A stretch of DNA of 64,000 bases, taken from positions 310,001 to 374,000 of the forward strand of contig NZ_JAHSTW010000005.1 in assembly GCF_019145195.1 (NCBI RefSeq), in the 5' to 3' direction. The notes beneath the pieces were generated by a model. The model searched no databases. It was not told the origin of the DNA and was given only the letters and a program-made list of their open reading frames with translations. This stretch comes from Pseudomonas siliginis. GTDB lineage: Bacteria; Pseudomonadota; Gammaproteobacteria; Pseudomonadales; Pseudomonadaceae. Made by a program: the position numbers and the translations under genes. This document shows, piece by piece, positions 38,430 to 47,466 of this stretch; within the stretch, counting starts at the first letter, position 1; each line of letters opens with the position of its first letter.

Positions 38430-39415
38430 TGTTCGGTTTCTGGAAGACGTGGAAGGCCCTCGAGGCGCGCGGCATCATGGGCATCAACCGCCGAAACGCG
38501 GACTACGTGCTCAAGTACAACAAGCGCAGCCTGTACCCGATCGTCGATGACAAGATCCTCACCAAGGAACGCGCCATCGCCGCCGGCATTCACGTGCCGG
38601 AGCTGTACGGGGTGATCTCCACCGAGAAGGAAATCGACAAGCTCGACGAGATCATCGGCGGGCGCAGCGACTTCGTGATCAAACCGGCACAGGGCGCGGG
38701 TGGCGACGGCATCATCGTCATCGCCGACCGTTTCGAAGGCCGCTATCGCACGGTGTCGGGCAAGATCCTCGCCCACGAGGAGCTGGAACATCACATCTCC
38801 AGCATTCTCACCGGCCTGTATTCGCTGGGCGGCCACCGCGACCGCGCACTGATCGAATACCGCGTGACCCCGGATCAGATCTTCAAAAGCATCAGCTACG
38901 AAGGCGTGCCGGACATCCGCATCATCGTGCTGATGGGTTACCCGGTGATGGCGATGTTGCGTCTGCCGACCCGTCAGTCCGGCGGCAAGGCCAACCTGCA
39001 CCAGGGCGCCATTGGCGTCGGCGTCGATCTCGCCACCGGCCTTACGTTGCGCGGCACCTGGCTGAACAACATCATCACCAAACACCCCGACACCACCAAC
39101 GCGGTGGACGGCGTGCAACTGCCCTACTGGGACGGTTTCATGAAACTCGCCGCCGGCTGCTATGAACTGTGCGGGCTGGGTTATATCGGCGTGGACATGG
39201 TGCTCGATCAGGAAAAAGGCCCGCTGATCCTCGAGCTGAATGCGCGGCCGGGGCTGAACATTCAGATTGCCAACGATTGCGGCCTGACCTTGCGTACCCA
39301 CGCGGTTGAAGCGCGGCTGGAAGAGCTGAAGGCGCGGGGCGTAAAGGAATCGGTTGAAGAGCGGGTGGCGTTTACCCAGGAGATGTTTGGGCATATTCCT
39401 GCGGTCGAGGGCTGA
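38429..39415 (+). CDS. Alpha-L-glutamate-ligase-like ATP-grasp protein
   Basis: The 328-residue protein is of the RimK-like ATP-grasp type: IKPAQGAGGDGIIVI (ATP loop), RVTPDQIF, and GVDMVLDQEKGPLILELNARPGLNIQIAN (metal and ATP ligands). It is expected to form an amide bond between a carboxylate and an amino group. It is cytosolic and coupled to the membrane protein before it. Together with the exported aspartic protease this suggests a synthesise/transport/trim pathway for an unknown peptide-like product; that is inference. Confidence 0.85.
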   Translation: MFGFWKTWKALEARGIMGINRRNADYVLKYNKRSLYPIVDDKILTKERAIAAGIHVPELYGVISTEKEIDKLDEIIGGRSDFVIKPAQGAGGDGIIVIADRFEGRYRTVSGKILAHEELEHHISSILTGLYSLGGHRDRALIEYRVTPDQIFKSISYEGVPDIRIIVLMGYPVMAMLRLPTRQSGGKANLHQGAIGVGVDLATGLTLRGTWLNNIITKHPDTTNAVDGVQLPYWDGFMKLAAGCYELCGLGYIGVDMVLDQEKGPLILELNARPGLNIQIANDCGLTLRTHAVEARLEELKARGVKESVEERVAFTQEMFGHIPAVEG

Positions 39416-39435
39416 TCCAGAATCGAGTCGCGGCC

Positions 39436-39499
39436 TTCGCGAGCAGGCTCGCTCCCACATTGGAATGCAATCCCCTGTGGGAGCGAGCCTGCTCGCGAA
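39436..39499. repeat. REP doublet, short-spacer class
   Basis: Inverted cores with CGCGA ends outward and an 18-base spacer containing GGAATGCAATCC. Located 3' of the ATP-grasp gene, upstream of pabB. Confidence 0.9.
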
Positions 39500-39628
39500 A
39501 GCGGACTTGCTGCCAACACGAGCCTCAAGCCTGCCGCCCATCTGCCAATCGCCGACATCCCCTCTAGGAGCAATTCCCGCAGAGGACTACAATCCCCACC
39601 CCGCCTCAACGGCCGATCTGCCCCGCCC

Positions 39629-40972
39629 ATGCTGACCTGCTCCGTACACCCACTACCCTACCGCGCCAATCCGGCCGACTATTTCGCGGCCATTCGCAAC
39701 GCACCCGGCGCCGTGCTGCTCGACAGCGGCCGGCCGAGCGCTGAACGCGGCCGTTATGACTTGCTCAGCGCTTGGCCGCTGGAACAACTGGCGGTGTTGC
39801 CGGACGAGAGCGGCGCGCATTTCCTCCAGCGCCTGCGTGACAACCTCAGCCGCTTGGGCGGAGCGCAGTTGCCTGCCGGATCCGAATTGCCGTTCGCCGG
39901 CGGACTGATCGGTTATTTGAGCTACGACTTCGGCCGGCATCTGGAAAACCTGCCGAGTCAGGCACTGGATGACCTGCAACTGCCCGATGCGCGTTTTGGC
40001 TTGTACGACTGGGCGCTGATCAGCGATCACCACGGGCAAACCAGCCAACTGGTCTTTCATCCTTCGCTTGTCGACAGTGAACGGCAGCGATTGGTCGCGC
40101 TGTTCACTCAGCCGCAAGTTGACGCGCTGGCTCCCTTCAAACTGAGTGCCCCGATGGCCGCTGATATTTCGGCCGACGATTACCGTCGGGCGTTCGAACG
40201 CATTCAGGACTATATCCAGGCCGGCGACTGCTATCAGGTCAACTTTGCGCAACGTTTTCGTGCTGAGTGCCAGGGCGATCCGTGGCTGGCTTACTGCGCA
40301 TTGCGCCAAGCCTGCCCGACGCCGTTCTCAGGGTTCCAGAGCCTGCCCGACGGCGGCGCGGTGCTGAGCCTGTCACCGGAACGTTTCGTCAGAGTCAGCC
40401 AGCGCCAAGTCGAAACCAGACCGATCAAAGGCACTCGCCCACGCGGCCTGACTCCAGCCGAAGACGCTGCCAACGCCGCCGAACTGCTGGCCAGCCCCAA
40501 GGATCGCGCGGAAAACCTGATGATCGTCGACCTGCTGCGCAACGACCTCGGGCGCACCTGCCGCATCGGCTCGGTGCGGGTGCCGGAGCTATTCAGTCTG
40601 GAGAGCTATCCGAATGTGCATCATCTGGTCAGCAGCGTGACCGGTGAACTGGCGGCGGATCGTGATGCGCTGGACCTGATCGCCGGCAGTTTCCCCGGCG
40701 GCTCGATCACCGGCGCACCGAAGATACGGGCGATGCAGATCATCGACGAGCTGGAGCCGACCCGGCGCGGTTTGTATTGCGGATCGTTGCTGTACCTGGA
40801 CGTGCGCGGTGAGATGGACAGCTCCATCGCTATTCGCAGTCTGTTGGTCAAGGATGGCCAGGTGTGCTGCTGGGGCGGCGGCGGGATCGTCGCCGATTCG
40901 GACTGGCAGGCGGAATATCAGGAGTCGATGACCAAAGTGCGGATCCTGCTCGATACCCTGCAAAACCTCTAA
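39629..40972 (+). CDS. pabB: Aminodeoxychorismate synthase component I
   Basis: The 447-residue protein makes 4-amino-4-deoxychorismate for folate synthesis, using ammonia from PabA. Signatures of the chorismate-binding domain: PIKGTRPRG (with the lysine nucleophile of PabB), DRAENLMIVDLLRNDLGR, FPGGSITGAPKIRAMQIIDELEPTRRG and YCGSLLYLD. The PIKGT form distinguishes it from TrpE (PIAGT). The start MLTCSVHPLPYRANPADYF is the only early Met. Confidence 0.95.
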   Translation: MLTCSVHPLPYRANPADYFAAIRNAPGAVLLDSGRPSAERGRYDLLSAWPLEQLAVLPDESGAHFLQRLRDNLSRLGGAQLPAGSELPFAGGLIGYLSYDFGRHLENLPSQALDDLQLPDARFGLYDWALISDHHGQTSQLVFHPSLVDSERQRLVALFTQPQVDALAPFKLSAPMAADISADDYRRAFERIQDYIQAGDCYQVNFAQRFRAECQGDPWLAYCALRQACPTPFSGFQSLPDGGAVLSLSPERFVRVSQRQVETRPIKGTRPRGLTPAEDAANAAELLASPKDRAENLMIVDLLRNDLGRTCRIGSVRVPELFSLESYPNVHHLVSSVTGELAADRDALDLIAGSFPGGSITGAPKIRAMQIIDELEPTRRGLYCGSLLYLDVRGEMDSSIAIRSLLVKDGQVCCWGGGGIVADSDWQAEYQESMTKVRILLDTLQNL

Positions 40973-40984
40973 AAACTTAAAAGC

Positions 40985-41049
40985 TTCGCGAGCAGGCTCG
41001 CTCCCACAGGGAAATGCATTCCAAATGTGGGAGCGAGCCTGCTCGCGAA
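40985..41049. repeat. REP doublet, short-spacer class
   Basis: Inverted cores with CGCGA ends outward and a 19-base spacer containing TGCATTCCA; lies between the convergent pabB and thrH genes. Confidence 0.9.
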
Positions 41050-41066
41050 GGCATCCTTTCAGACAA

Positions 41067-41684
41067 CTACAAACTCAACTCTCTATTAGAGGCCTTGAGA
41101 AATTCCTGCTTCAGCTCTTCAAACGTATGCACCGCCGGAAACTGCGGAAACTCGCGAATCACGTTGTCCGGCGCATGAAACAGAATCCCCGCGTCCGCCT
41201 CGCCGAGCATGGTCGTGTCGTTGTATGAATCACCCGCCGCGATCACCCGGTAGTACAGGCTCTTGAACGCCAGCACCGACTGACGCTTGGGATCTTTCTG
41301 GCGCAGTTGATAGCCCGTCACCCGCCCGCTTTCGTCAGTGATCAAGCGATGGCAAAGCAGAGTCGGGAAGCCCAGCTGGCGCATCAGTGGCTGTGAAAAC
41401 TCATAAAAGGTGTCCGAGAGAATCACCACCTGAAAGCGCTCGCGCAGCCAGTTGACGAACTCCACCGCGCCGTCCAGCGGTTTGAGCGTGGCGATCACTT
41501 CCTGAATATCCGAGAGCTTGAGGCCGTGCTCGTCGAGGATGCGCAAACGCTGCTTCATCAATACGTCGTAATCGGGAATGTCCCGGGTGGTGGCCTTGAG
41601 GGAGTCGATTCCGGTTTTTTCGGCGAAGGCGATCCAGATTTCCGGTACGAGTACCCCTTCAAGATCCAGGCAAGCAATTTCCAC
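41067..41684 (-). CDS. thrH: ThrH phosphoserine phosphatase / homoserine phosphotransferase
   Basis: The 205-residue HAD-family enzyme can move phosphate from phosphoserine to homoserine, linking serine and threonine synthesis. Motifs: DLEGVLVPE (nucleophile Asp), SDTFYEFSQ and GDSYNDTTML. The track-length frame goes to 41744 with an ATG, but homologues begin at residue MEIACLDLEG; the codon there is GTG at 41682-41684 with GGGAG about 7 bases upstream, so a GTG start is chosen and gives the usual 205-residue length. Confidence 0.95.
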   Translation of the reverse strand: MEIACLDLEGVLVPEIWIAFAEKTGIDSLKATTRDIPDYDVLMKQRLRILDEHGLKLSDIQEVIATLKPLDGAVEFVNWLRERFQVVILSDTFYEFSQPLMRQLGFPTLLCHRLITDESGRVTGYQLRQKDPKRQSVLAFKSLYYRVIAAGDSYNDTTMLGEADAGILFHAPDNVIREFPQFPAVHTFEELKQEFLKASNRELSL

Positions 41685-41848
41685 AAGACACTCCCGTTTG
41701 TAGTGATTATTGAGTCGAGCGAGGCCGAACTCTAGCGTCTGCACCAGACGCGCGCAACGCAGAGGACGCCCCGGGCGCGGCAGCTTTTTGTTACCATCGG
41801 CCCCCTATAGAGCGCCCGAGCGCCATTGACCTGTAGGAAGCCGCCCTG

Positions 41849-42589
41849 ATGAGCCCAACGTTCGACGTCGTGGAACTCGCCACGACCTATGCCAACAAAT
41901 CCGCCCAGGACATCCTCAAGCTCGCCTTCGCCGAGTTCGGCGATGACTTGTGGATATCTTTCAGCGGCGCCGAGGACGTGGTGTTGGTGGACATGGCGTG
42001 GAAGCTGAACAAGAGCGTCAAAGTGTTCAGCCTCGACACCGGCCGCCTGCATCCGGAGACCTACCGTTTCATCGAGCAGGTGCGCGAGCATTACAAGATC
42101 GATATTGAAATTGTCTCGCCGGACTACACGAAACTCGAACCGTTCGTGAAGGAAAAAGGCCTGTTCAGCTTCTATAAAGATGGCCACGGCGAATGCTGCG
42201 GCATCCGCAAGATCGAGCCGCTGCGCCGTAAGCTGTCCGACGTCAAAGCCTGGGCCACCGGCCAGCGCCGCGATCAGAGCCCGGGCACCCGCAGCGCTGT
42301 GGCGGTGCTGGAAATCGACACAGCTTTCTCGACACCGGAACGCACCCTGTACAAGTTCAACCCGCTGGCGCAGATGACCAGCGAGGAGATCTGGGGCTAC
42401 ATCCGCATGCTCGAACTGCCGTACAACAGCCTGCACGAGCGCGGTTTCATCAGCATCGGCTGCGAACCCTGCACCCGCCCGGTGCTGCCGAACCAGCACG
42501 AGCGCGAAGGCCGCTGGTGGTGGGAAGAAGCCACGCAGAAAGAATGCGGGCTGCATGCCGGGAATATCATCAGCAAAAGCAAGGTTTGA
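41849..42589 (+). CDS. cysH: Assimilatory adenylylsulfate (APS) reductase
   Basis: The 246-residue product reduces APS to sulfite for cysteine synthesis. It has the two cysteine pairs of [4Fe-4S] APS reductases ([11 protein letters not shown] and GCEPCTRP), absent from PAPS-type CysH, and the C-terminal ECGLH catalytic cysteine. [15 protein letters not shown] is the nucleotide-binding P-loop-like segment. GTAGGAAG lies upstream of the ATG. Confidence 0.96.
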   Translation: MSPTFDVVELATTYANKSAQDILKLAFAEFGDDLWISFSGAEDVVLVDMAWKLNKSVKVFSLDTGRLHPETYRFIEQVREHYKIDIEIVSPDYTKLEPFVKEKGLFSFYKDGHGECCGIRKIEPLRRKLSDVKAWATGQRRDQSPGTRSAVAVLEIDTAFSTPERTLYKFNPLAQMTSEEIWGYIRMLELPYNSLHERGFISIGCEPCTRPVLPNQHEREGRWWWEEATQKECGLHAGNIISKSKV

Positions 42590-42613
42590 TCATTTGCTGA
42601 AATGAGTTCCCCT

Positions 42614-42701
42614 GTGGGAGCGAGCCTGCTCGCGAAAGCGCAGTTCCAGTCAACGTTTCAGTTGCCTGATCCACCGCATTCGCGAGCAGGCTCGCTCCCA
42701 C
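42614..42701. repeat. REP doublet, long-spacer class
   Basis: Inverted 22-base cores, GTGGGAG ends outward, 44-base spacer with CCAGTCAACGTTTC. Located 3' of cysH. Confidence 0.9.
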
Positions 42702-42985
42702 ATTGATATGTGCCAGCCACACAAAAGGTGTACACAAGGTTGTCACCATCAGTGCCATTTATGTGTGCACTTTCAGTTCTGACGCCCTGAAAAGTTACAC
42801 TCCCCAGCAGAATCCCCATCTGCTTGCCCCTCTGCAAAATCCCTCCCCTGAAAAAAATTCCTGTCCAATCGATCAATTTATATCGCCGGTTTTTCAGCGA
42901 CTTATGCTGCATCGATAACTATTCGAAATGAGCGTGGCTGCCCATAGATTCATATCTGGCACAAATCTGGCTTTATCGCATACAT

Positions 42986-43001
42986 GTTTTGTATACAAAA
43001 C
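42986..43001. promoter_or_regulatory. Perfect 16-bp palindrome upstream of the NCS1 transporter
   Basis: GTTTTGTATACAAAAC is a perfect inverted repeat, nested in the imperfect larger one CATGTTTTG...CAAAACATG (42984-43013). GTATAC centres are typical of GntR-family operators. It lies 165-180 bp before the transporter start in a 460-bp gene-free region (42706-43165). No regulator gene is adjacent. Confidence 0.6.
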
Positions 43002-43165
43002 TGCAAAACATGCACACTTTCGATCCGCAAGCCTGAAGCGCCCTATCCCGTACAGGCTGCAGATGCCCCGTAACCAGTGATGTTTTCACCGTCGCGACGA
43101 AGATTTGTCGAGCCTGAGCGCTCATGCACAGTCATCGCGGTGGCGAACGTCAGGAGCCTGCCGGA

Positions 43166-44704
43166 ATGCGTACAAGTCTTTCGAATAACATCGCGCTGAA
43201 TCTGCCCTCCTCCACGCTCGATCAACCGTTGCCAGATGACGGGCTGAGCGAGCCGCTGCAACTGAGCCCGCGTCTGCACAACAGCGATCTGGCGCCGACC
43301 AAAGCCGAAGGCCGGCGTTGGGGCCAGTACAGCATCTTCGCCCTGTGGACGAACGACGTGCACAACATCGCCAACTACTCGTTCGCCATCGGCCTGTATG
43401 CGTTGGGCCTAGGCGGCTGGCAGATTCTGTTGTCGCTGGGGATTGGCGCGGCGCTGGTGTACTTCTTCATGAACCTGTCCGGGTACATGGGGCAGAAAAC
43501 CGGGGTGCCGTTTCCGGTGATCAGCCGGATCAGTTTCGGCATCCACGGTGCGCAAATCCCTGCATTGATCAGGGCGGTTATCGCCATCGCCTGGTTCGGT
43601 ATTCAGACGTATCTCGCCTCAGTGGTATTCCGCGTCTTGCTGACTGCCGTGCATCCGGGATTCGCTGAATACGATCACAACTCGATTCTCGGCCTGTCGA
43701 CTCTGGGCTGGGTGTGCTTCGTTGCCATCTGGCTGGTACAACTGGCGATCCTTGCCTACGGCATGGAGATGGTGCGCCGTTACGAGGCATTTGCCGGGCC
43801 GGTGATTCTGCTGACCGTAGCCGCGCTCGCCGGGTGGATGTACTTCCAGGCCAACGCGACCATTGCCTGGTCGATCCGCGAGCCGCTGACCGGTGGCGAG
43901 ATGTGGCGCAACATCTTTGCCGGCGGCGCGTTGTGGCTGGCGATTTACGGCACGCTGATCCTCAACTTCTGCGATTTCGCCCGTTCTTCGCCGTGCCGCA
44001 AAACCATCAAGGTGGGAAATTTCTGGGGCTTGCCGGTGAACATTCTGGTATTCGCCGCGATTACCGTGTTGCTGTGTGGCGCGCAGTTCCAGATCAACGG
44101 GCGAATCATCGAAAGCCCGACCGAAATCATCGCTTCGATCCCCAACACGTTCTTCCTGGTGCTCGGCTGCCTGGCTTTTCTGATCGTCACCGTCGCGGTG
44201 AACATCATGGCCAACTTCGTCGCCCCGGCGTTCGTCCTCAGCAACCTGGCGCCGAAGTACCTGACCTTCCGCCGCGCCGGGTTGATCAGCGCGACCATCG
44301 CTGTACTGATCCTGCCGTGGAACCTCTACAACAGCCCGCTGGTGATCGTGTATTTCCTGTCGGGCCTCGGCGCCCTGCTCGGCCCGCTGTACGGGGTGAT
44401 CATGGTCGACTACTGGCTGATCCGCAAAGGCCGGATCAACGTGCCGCAGCTCTACAGCGAAGACCCCAACGGCGCTTATTACTACAGCCGTGGCATCAAT
44501 TTCCGCGCGGTGGCGGCGTTTATTCCTGCAGCGCTGATCGCCATTGTCCTTGCGCTGGTGCCCGGCTTCCACAGCGTTTCGCCGTTCTCCTGGCTGATCG
44601 GTGCCGGCATCGCCGGCATGCTTTACCTGATCATCGCCAAGCGCCAGACCCATTACGCCGACGTCAGCGGCGAATGCATCGCTGTGGATAACGTCAGCCA
44701 CTGA
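43166..44704 (+). CDS. NCS1-family nucleobase/hydantoin:cation symporter
   Basis: The 512-residue membrane protein belongs to the NCS1 family (allantoin, hydantoin, uracil or cytosine transport): WTNDVHNIANYSFAIGLYALGLGGWQIL in helix 1-2 and MVDYWLIRKGRINVPQLYSEDPNGAYYYSRGIN near the C terminus, as in HyuP/PucI-type permeases. Twelve membrane segments are expected. The frame is open from 43124, but AGGAG upstream supports ATG at 43166. A racemase gene follows 55 bp downstream, pointing to a 5-substituted hydantoin or allantoin as substrate. Confidence 0.88.
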   Translation: MRTSLSNNIALNLPSSTLDQPLPDDGLSEPLQLSPRLHNSDLAPTKAEGRRWGQYSIFALWTNDVHNIANYSFAIGLYALGLGGWQILLSLGIGAALVYFFMNLSGYMGQKTGVPFPVISRISFGIHGAQIPALIRAVIAIAWFGIQTYLASVVFRVLLTAVHPGFAEYDHNSILGLSTLGWVCFVAIWLVQLAILAYGMEMVRRYEAFAGPVILLTVAALAGWMYFQANATIAWSIREPLTGGEMWRNIFAGGALWLAIYGTLILNFCDFARSSPCRKTIKVGNFWGLPVNILVFAAITVLLCGAQFQINGRIIESPTEIIASIPNTFFLVLGCLAFLIVTVAVNIMANFVAPAFVLSNLAPKYLTFRRAGLISATIAVLILPWNLYNSPLVIVYFLSGLGALLGPLYGVIMVDYWLIRKGRINVPQLYSEDPNGAYYYSRGINFRAVAAFIPAALIAIVLALVPGFHSVSPFSWLIGAGIAGMLYLIIAKRQTHYADVSGECIAVDNVSH

Positions 44705-44759
44705 TCCCTTCGCGGCCCGGTTTTCGGGCCGCACCACTGCCCGCAATAAGGATTTTTCC

Positions 44760-45488
44760 ATGCGTATTCTCGTGGTCAACGTCAACACCACCGAATCCAT
44801 CACCGACGCCATCGCCCGCTCGGCGCAGGCCGTCGCTTCACCCGGTACCGAAATCGTCGGCCTGACGCCGTACTTCGGTGCCGAATCGATTGAAGGCAAT
44901 TTCGAAAGCTACCTGGCCGCCATCGCCGTGATGGACCGAGTGATGGCCTACGACCAACCATTCGATGCGGTGATCCAGGCCGGCTACGGCGAACATGGCC
45001 GCGAAGGCTTGCAGGAATTGCTCAACGTGCCAGTGGTGGACATCACCGATGCGGCGGCCAGCACCGCGATGTTCCTCGGCCATGCCTACTCGGTGGTGAC
45101 CACGCTGGATCGCACCGTGCCGCTGATCGAGGATCGACTGAAATTGTCCGGTCTGTGGGATCGCTGTGCCTCAGTGCGCGCCAGTGGTCTGGCGGTTCTG
45201 GAGCTGGAACACGAACCGCAGCGCGCACTGGAAGCGATCGTGCAGCAGGCCGAACTGGCGGTGACCCAGGACAAGGCCGAGGTGATTTGCCTGGGCTGCG
45301 GCGGCATGGCCGGGCTGGACGAGCAGATCCGCCGGCGCACCGGCGTGCCGGTGGTGGATGGCGTGACAGCGGCGGTGACGATTGCCGAGTCGCTGGTGCG
45401 TTTGAAGTTGTCGACGTCGAAGGTGCGCACGTATGCCACGCCACGGCCGAAGAATATTGTTGGTTGGGCGGAGCGCTTTGCTCGCTGA
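44760..45488 (+). CDS. Asp/Glu/hydantoin racemase family protein
   Basis: The 242-residue protein has the family's two catalytic cysteines in different forms: the C-terminal one in ICLGCGGMAG (about 180) is clear, while at the usual N-terminal position the sequence reads IQAGYGEHG, so the first Cys is replaced by Gly/Tyr. It begins MRILVVNVNTTESITDAIA as in hydantoin or allantoin racemases. It is cotranscribed with the NCS1 transporter; no hydantoinase or allantoinase is in the window. Confidence 0.85.
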   Translation: MRILVVNVNTTESITDAIARSAQAVASPGTEIVGLTPYFGAESIEGNFESYLAAIAVMDRVMAYDQPFDAVIQAGYGEHGREGLQELLNVPVVDITDAAASTAMFLGHAYSVVTTLDRTVPLIEDRLKLSGLWDRCASVRASGLAVLELEHEPQRALEAIVQQAELAVTQDKAEVICLGCGGMAGLDEQIRRRTGVPVVDGVTAAVTIAESLVRLKLSTSKVRTYATPRPKNIVGWAERFAR

Positions 45489-45516
45489 GTTACCCATTCG
45501 AAACCGAGTTGCCCTT

Positions 45517-45581
45517 TTCGCGAGCAGGCTCGCTCCCACATTTGCACCGCGTCTCCCTGTGGGAGCGAGCCTGCTCGCGAA
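45517..45581. repeat. REP doublet, short-spacer class
   Basis: Inverted cores with CGCGA ends outward and a 19-base spacer. Located between the convergent racemase and LysR genes. Confidence 0.9.
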
Positions 45582-45608
45582 TGAAAACGACTCGGTCCCA
45601 AGCCCTAC

Positions 45609-46532
45609 TCAAATAGCACTGAACCGACGCCCCAGTGCCCGCTCAGCAAACTGTTCAATCACGAAATCCACAAACGCCCGGGTCTTGCCCGGCAACAATT
45701 TGTGCTCGGCGTAATAGATCGAAATGTTGCCGTCATCGACAAACCAGTCCGGCAGCACTCGCTGCAGTGTCCCCGCCTGAAGATACGGCTCCGCAAACGG
45801 CATGCTCACCAATGCGATCCCCAGACCTTGCATCGCGGTTGCACAGGCAGCCTCGGAATCACTCATGGTCATCCGCGCCCGCAACGTCAGCGGACTGTGT
45901 TGCTGATCGCGGTGAGTCAGTTGCCAGGAACGCACGCGCCCGGTCTGCGGTGAGCGAATCAGAATGCCGTCGTGTTGCCTGAGGTCATCGGGATGGCTGA
46001 TCGGCGCACGTTTTTGCAGATAATCCTGCGATGCCACGAGTACCCGGTGCGCCGGTGCCAGCCTGCGCGCAACCACGCCTTGCGGCAGTTCAAAGCCGCC
46101 GCCAATCGCCGCGTCGAAGCCCTGCCCGATCAGATCGACTTGGCGGTTATCGAAATGCCAGTCCGGGTTGATCGCCGGATAACGCCGCAGAAACTCACCG
46201 AGCAGCGGCACGATATATAGACGGCCGAACACCGTACCCATGCTGACTTTCAGCGTGCCGGCGGGTTGTCCTCCGGCACTGGCCAGATTGGCCACGGCAT
46301 TCTGGATGGTGGTCAGGCTGGCGCTGACTTCACTCAAAAACAGCTGCCCCGCTTCGGTCAGGGTCAGGCTGCGTGTACTACGCTGGAACAGCCGCACGCC
46401 GAGCCGCGCCTCCAGTTTCGCCACGCTCTTGCCGACCGCCGCCGGGGTCAGGCTCAAACGTCGCGCGGCTTCGGCAAAGCTGCCAACTTCGGCGCTGCGC
46501 ACAAAGCATTCGATACTGCTGAACGTTTCCAT
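45609..46532 (-). CDS. LysR-family transcriptional regulator
   Basis: The 307-residue protein has the N-terminal LysR helix-turn-helix (FVRSAEVGSFAEAARRLSLTPAAVGKSVAKLEARLG) and a C-terminal substrate-binding domain. The frame is open to 46577; METFSSIECFVRSAE at 46532 matches family starts. It is divergent from the SDR gene with 125 bp between, so that gene is the probable target. Confidence 0.92.
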   Translation of the reverse strand: METFSSIECFVRSAEVGSFAEAARRLSLTPAAVGKSVAKLEARLGVRLFQRSTRSLTLTEAGQLFLSEVSASLTTIQNAVANLASAGGQPAGTLKVSMGTVFGRLYIVPLLGEFLRRYPAINPDWHFDNRQVDLIGQGFDAAIGGGFELPQGVVARRLAPAHRVLVASQDYLQKRAPISHPDDLRQHDGILIRSPQTGRVRSWQLTHRDQQHSPLTLRARMTMSDSEAACATAMQGLGIALVSMPFAEPYLQAGTLQRVLPDWFVDDGNISIYYAEHKLLPGKTRAFVDFVIEQFAERALGRRFSAI

Positions 46533-46657
46533 GATCGCCACTATAAACTTCTGGTTTACACAGACTATAGCAATCATGGTCTACCCGGTTGTCGATGCCA
46601 CGCCGATACTCGGTACCAACACCAAGGCATTCCGCCTTGAACACTTGGAGATCGAAC

Positions 46658-47404
46658 ATGACCACTCAACACCTCAGCGGCAAAGTCGCTCTGATTCAAG
46701 GCGGTTCGCGCGGCATCGGCGCAGCCATCGTCAAACGTCTGGCCGCTGAAGGCGCCGCTGTCGCTTTCACCTACGTCAGCTCCGCCGCCAAAGCTGAAGA
46801 ACTGCAGAACAGCATCACTGGCAACGGCGGCAAAGCCCTGGCGATCAAGGCTGACAGCGCCGATGCCAGCGCGATTCGCCACGCCGTCAGCGCCACCGTC
46901 GAAGCGTTTGGCCGGCTGGACATTCTGGTCAACAACGCCGGCGTGCTGGCTATCGCGCCGCTGGAAGATTTCAAACTCGAAGATTTCGATCAGACTTTGG
47001 CCATCAACGTGCGCAGCGTGTTCATTGCTTCGCAGGAAGCGGCGAAACACATGGGCGAAGGCTCGCGGATCATCAACATCGGCAGCACCAACGCCGACCG
47101 CATGCCCTTCGGCGGTGGCGGCGTGTACGCGATGAGCAAGTCGGCACTGGTCGGCCTGACCAAAGGCCTGGCCCGCGACCTCGGCCCACGCGGTATCACC
47201 ATCAACAACGTGCAACCTGGCCCGGTCGACACCGACATGAACCCGGCCCATGGCGAATTCGCCGACAGCCTGATCCCGCTGATGGCCGTGGGTCGTTACG
47301 GCACCGCCGATGAAATCGCCAGCTTCGTCGCCTACCTGGCCGGGCCGGAAGCTGGTTACATCACCGGTGCCAGCCTGACCATCGACGGTGGTTTCGGCGC
47401 CTGA
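46658..47404 (+). CDS. Short-chain dehydrogenase/reductase
   Basis: The 248-residue classical SDR has the cofactor motif GGSRGIGAAIV, NNAG, catalytic Ser in NIGSTNAD, and YAMSK. Its close likeness to 3-oxoacyl-ACP reductase FabG is general; its place next to a LysR regulator suggests a quinone or carbonyl reductase under its control. The frame extends upstream to 46589, but MTTQHLSGKVALIQGG with GGAGATCG upstream is the start. Confidence 0.92.
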   Translation: MTTQHLSGKVALIQGGSRGIGAAIVKRLAAEGAAVAFTYVSSAAKAEELQNSITGNGGKALAIKADSADASAIRHAVSATVEAFGRLDILVNNAGVLAIAPLEDFKLEDFDQTLAINVRSVFIASQEAAKHMGEGSRIINIGSTNADRMPFGGGGVYAMSKSALVGLTKGLARDLGPRGITINNVQPGPVDTDMNPAHGEFADSLIPLMAVGRYGTADEIASFVAYLAGPEAGYITGASLTIDGGFGA

Positions 47405-47416
47405 CAGACCGGCAAG

Positions 47417-47455
47417 AAAAAACGCCGCCCTTCTTTATAGCAAGGGCGGCGTTTT
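47417..47455. terminator. Bidirectional terminator between the SDR and HAD genes
   Basis: AAAACGCCGCCCTT/AAGGGCGGCGTTTT stem with A/T runs on both sides, between two convergent genes. Confidence 0.92.
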
Positions 47456-47466
47456 CGTGTGAACGG

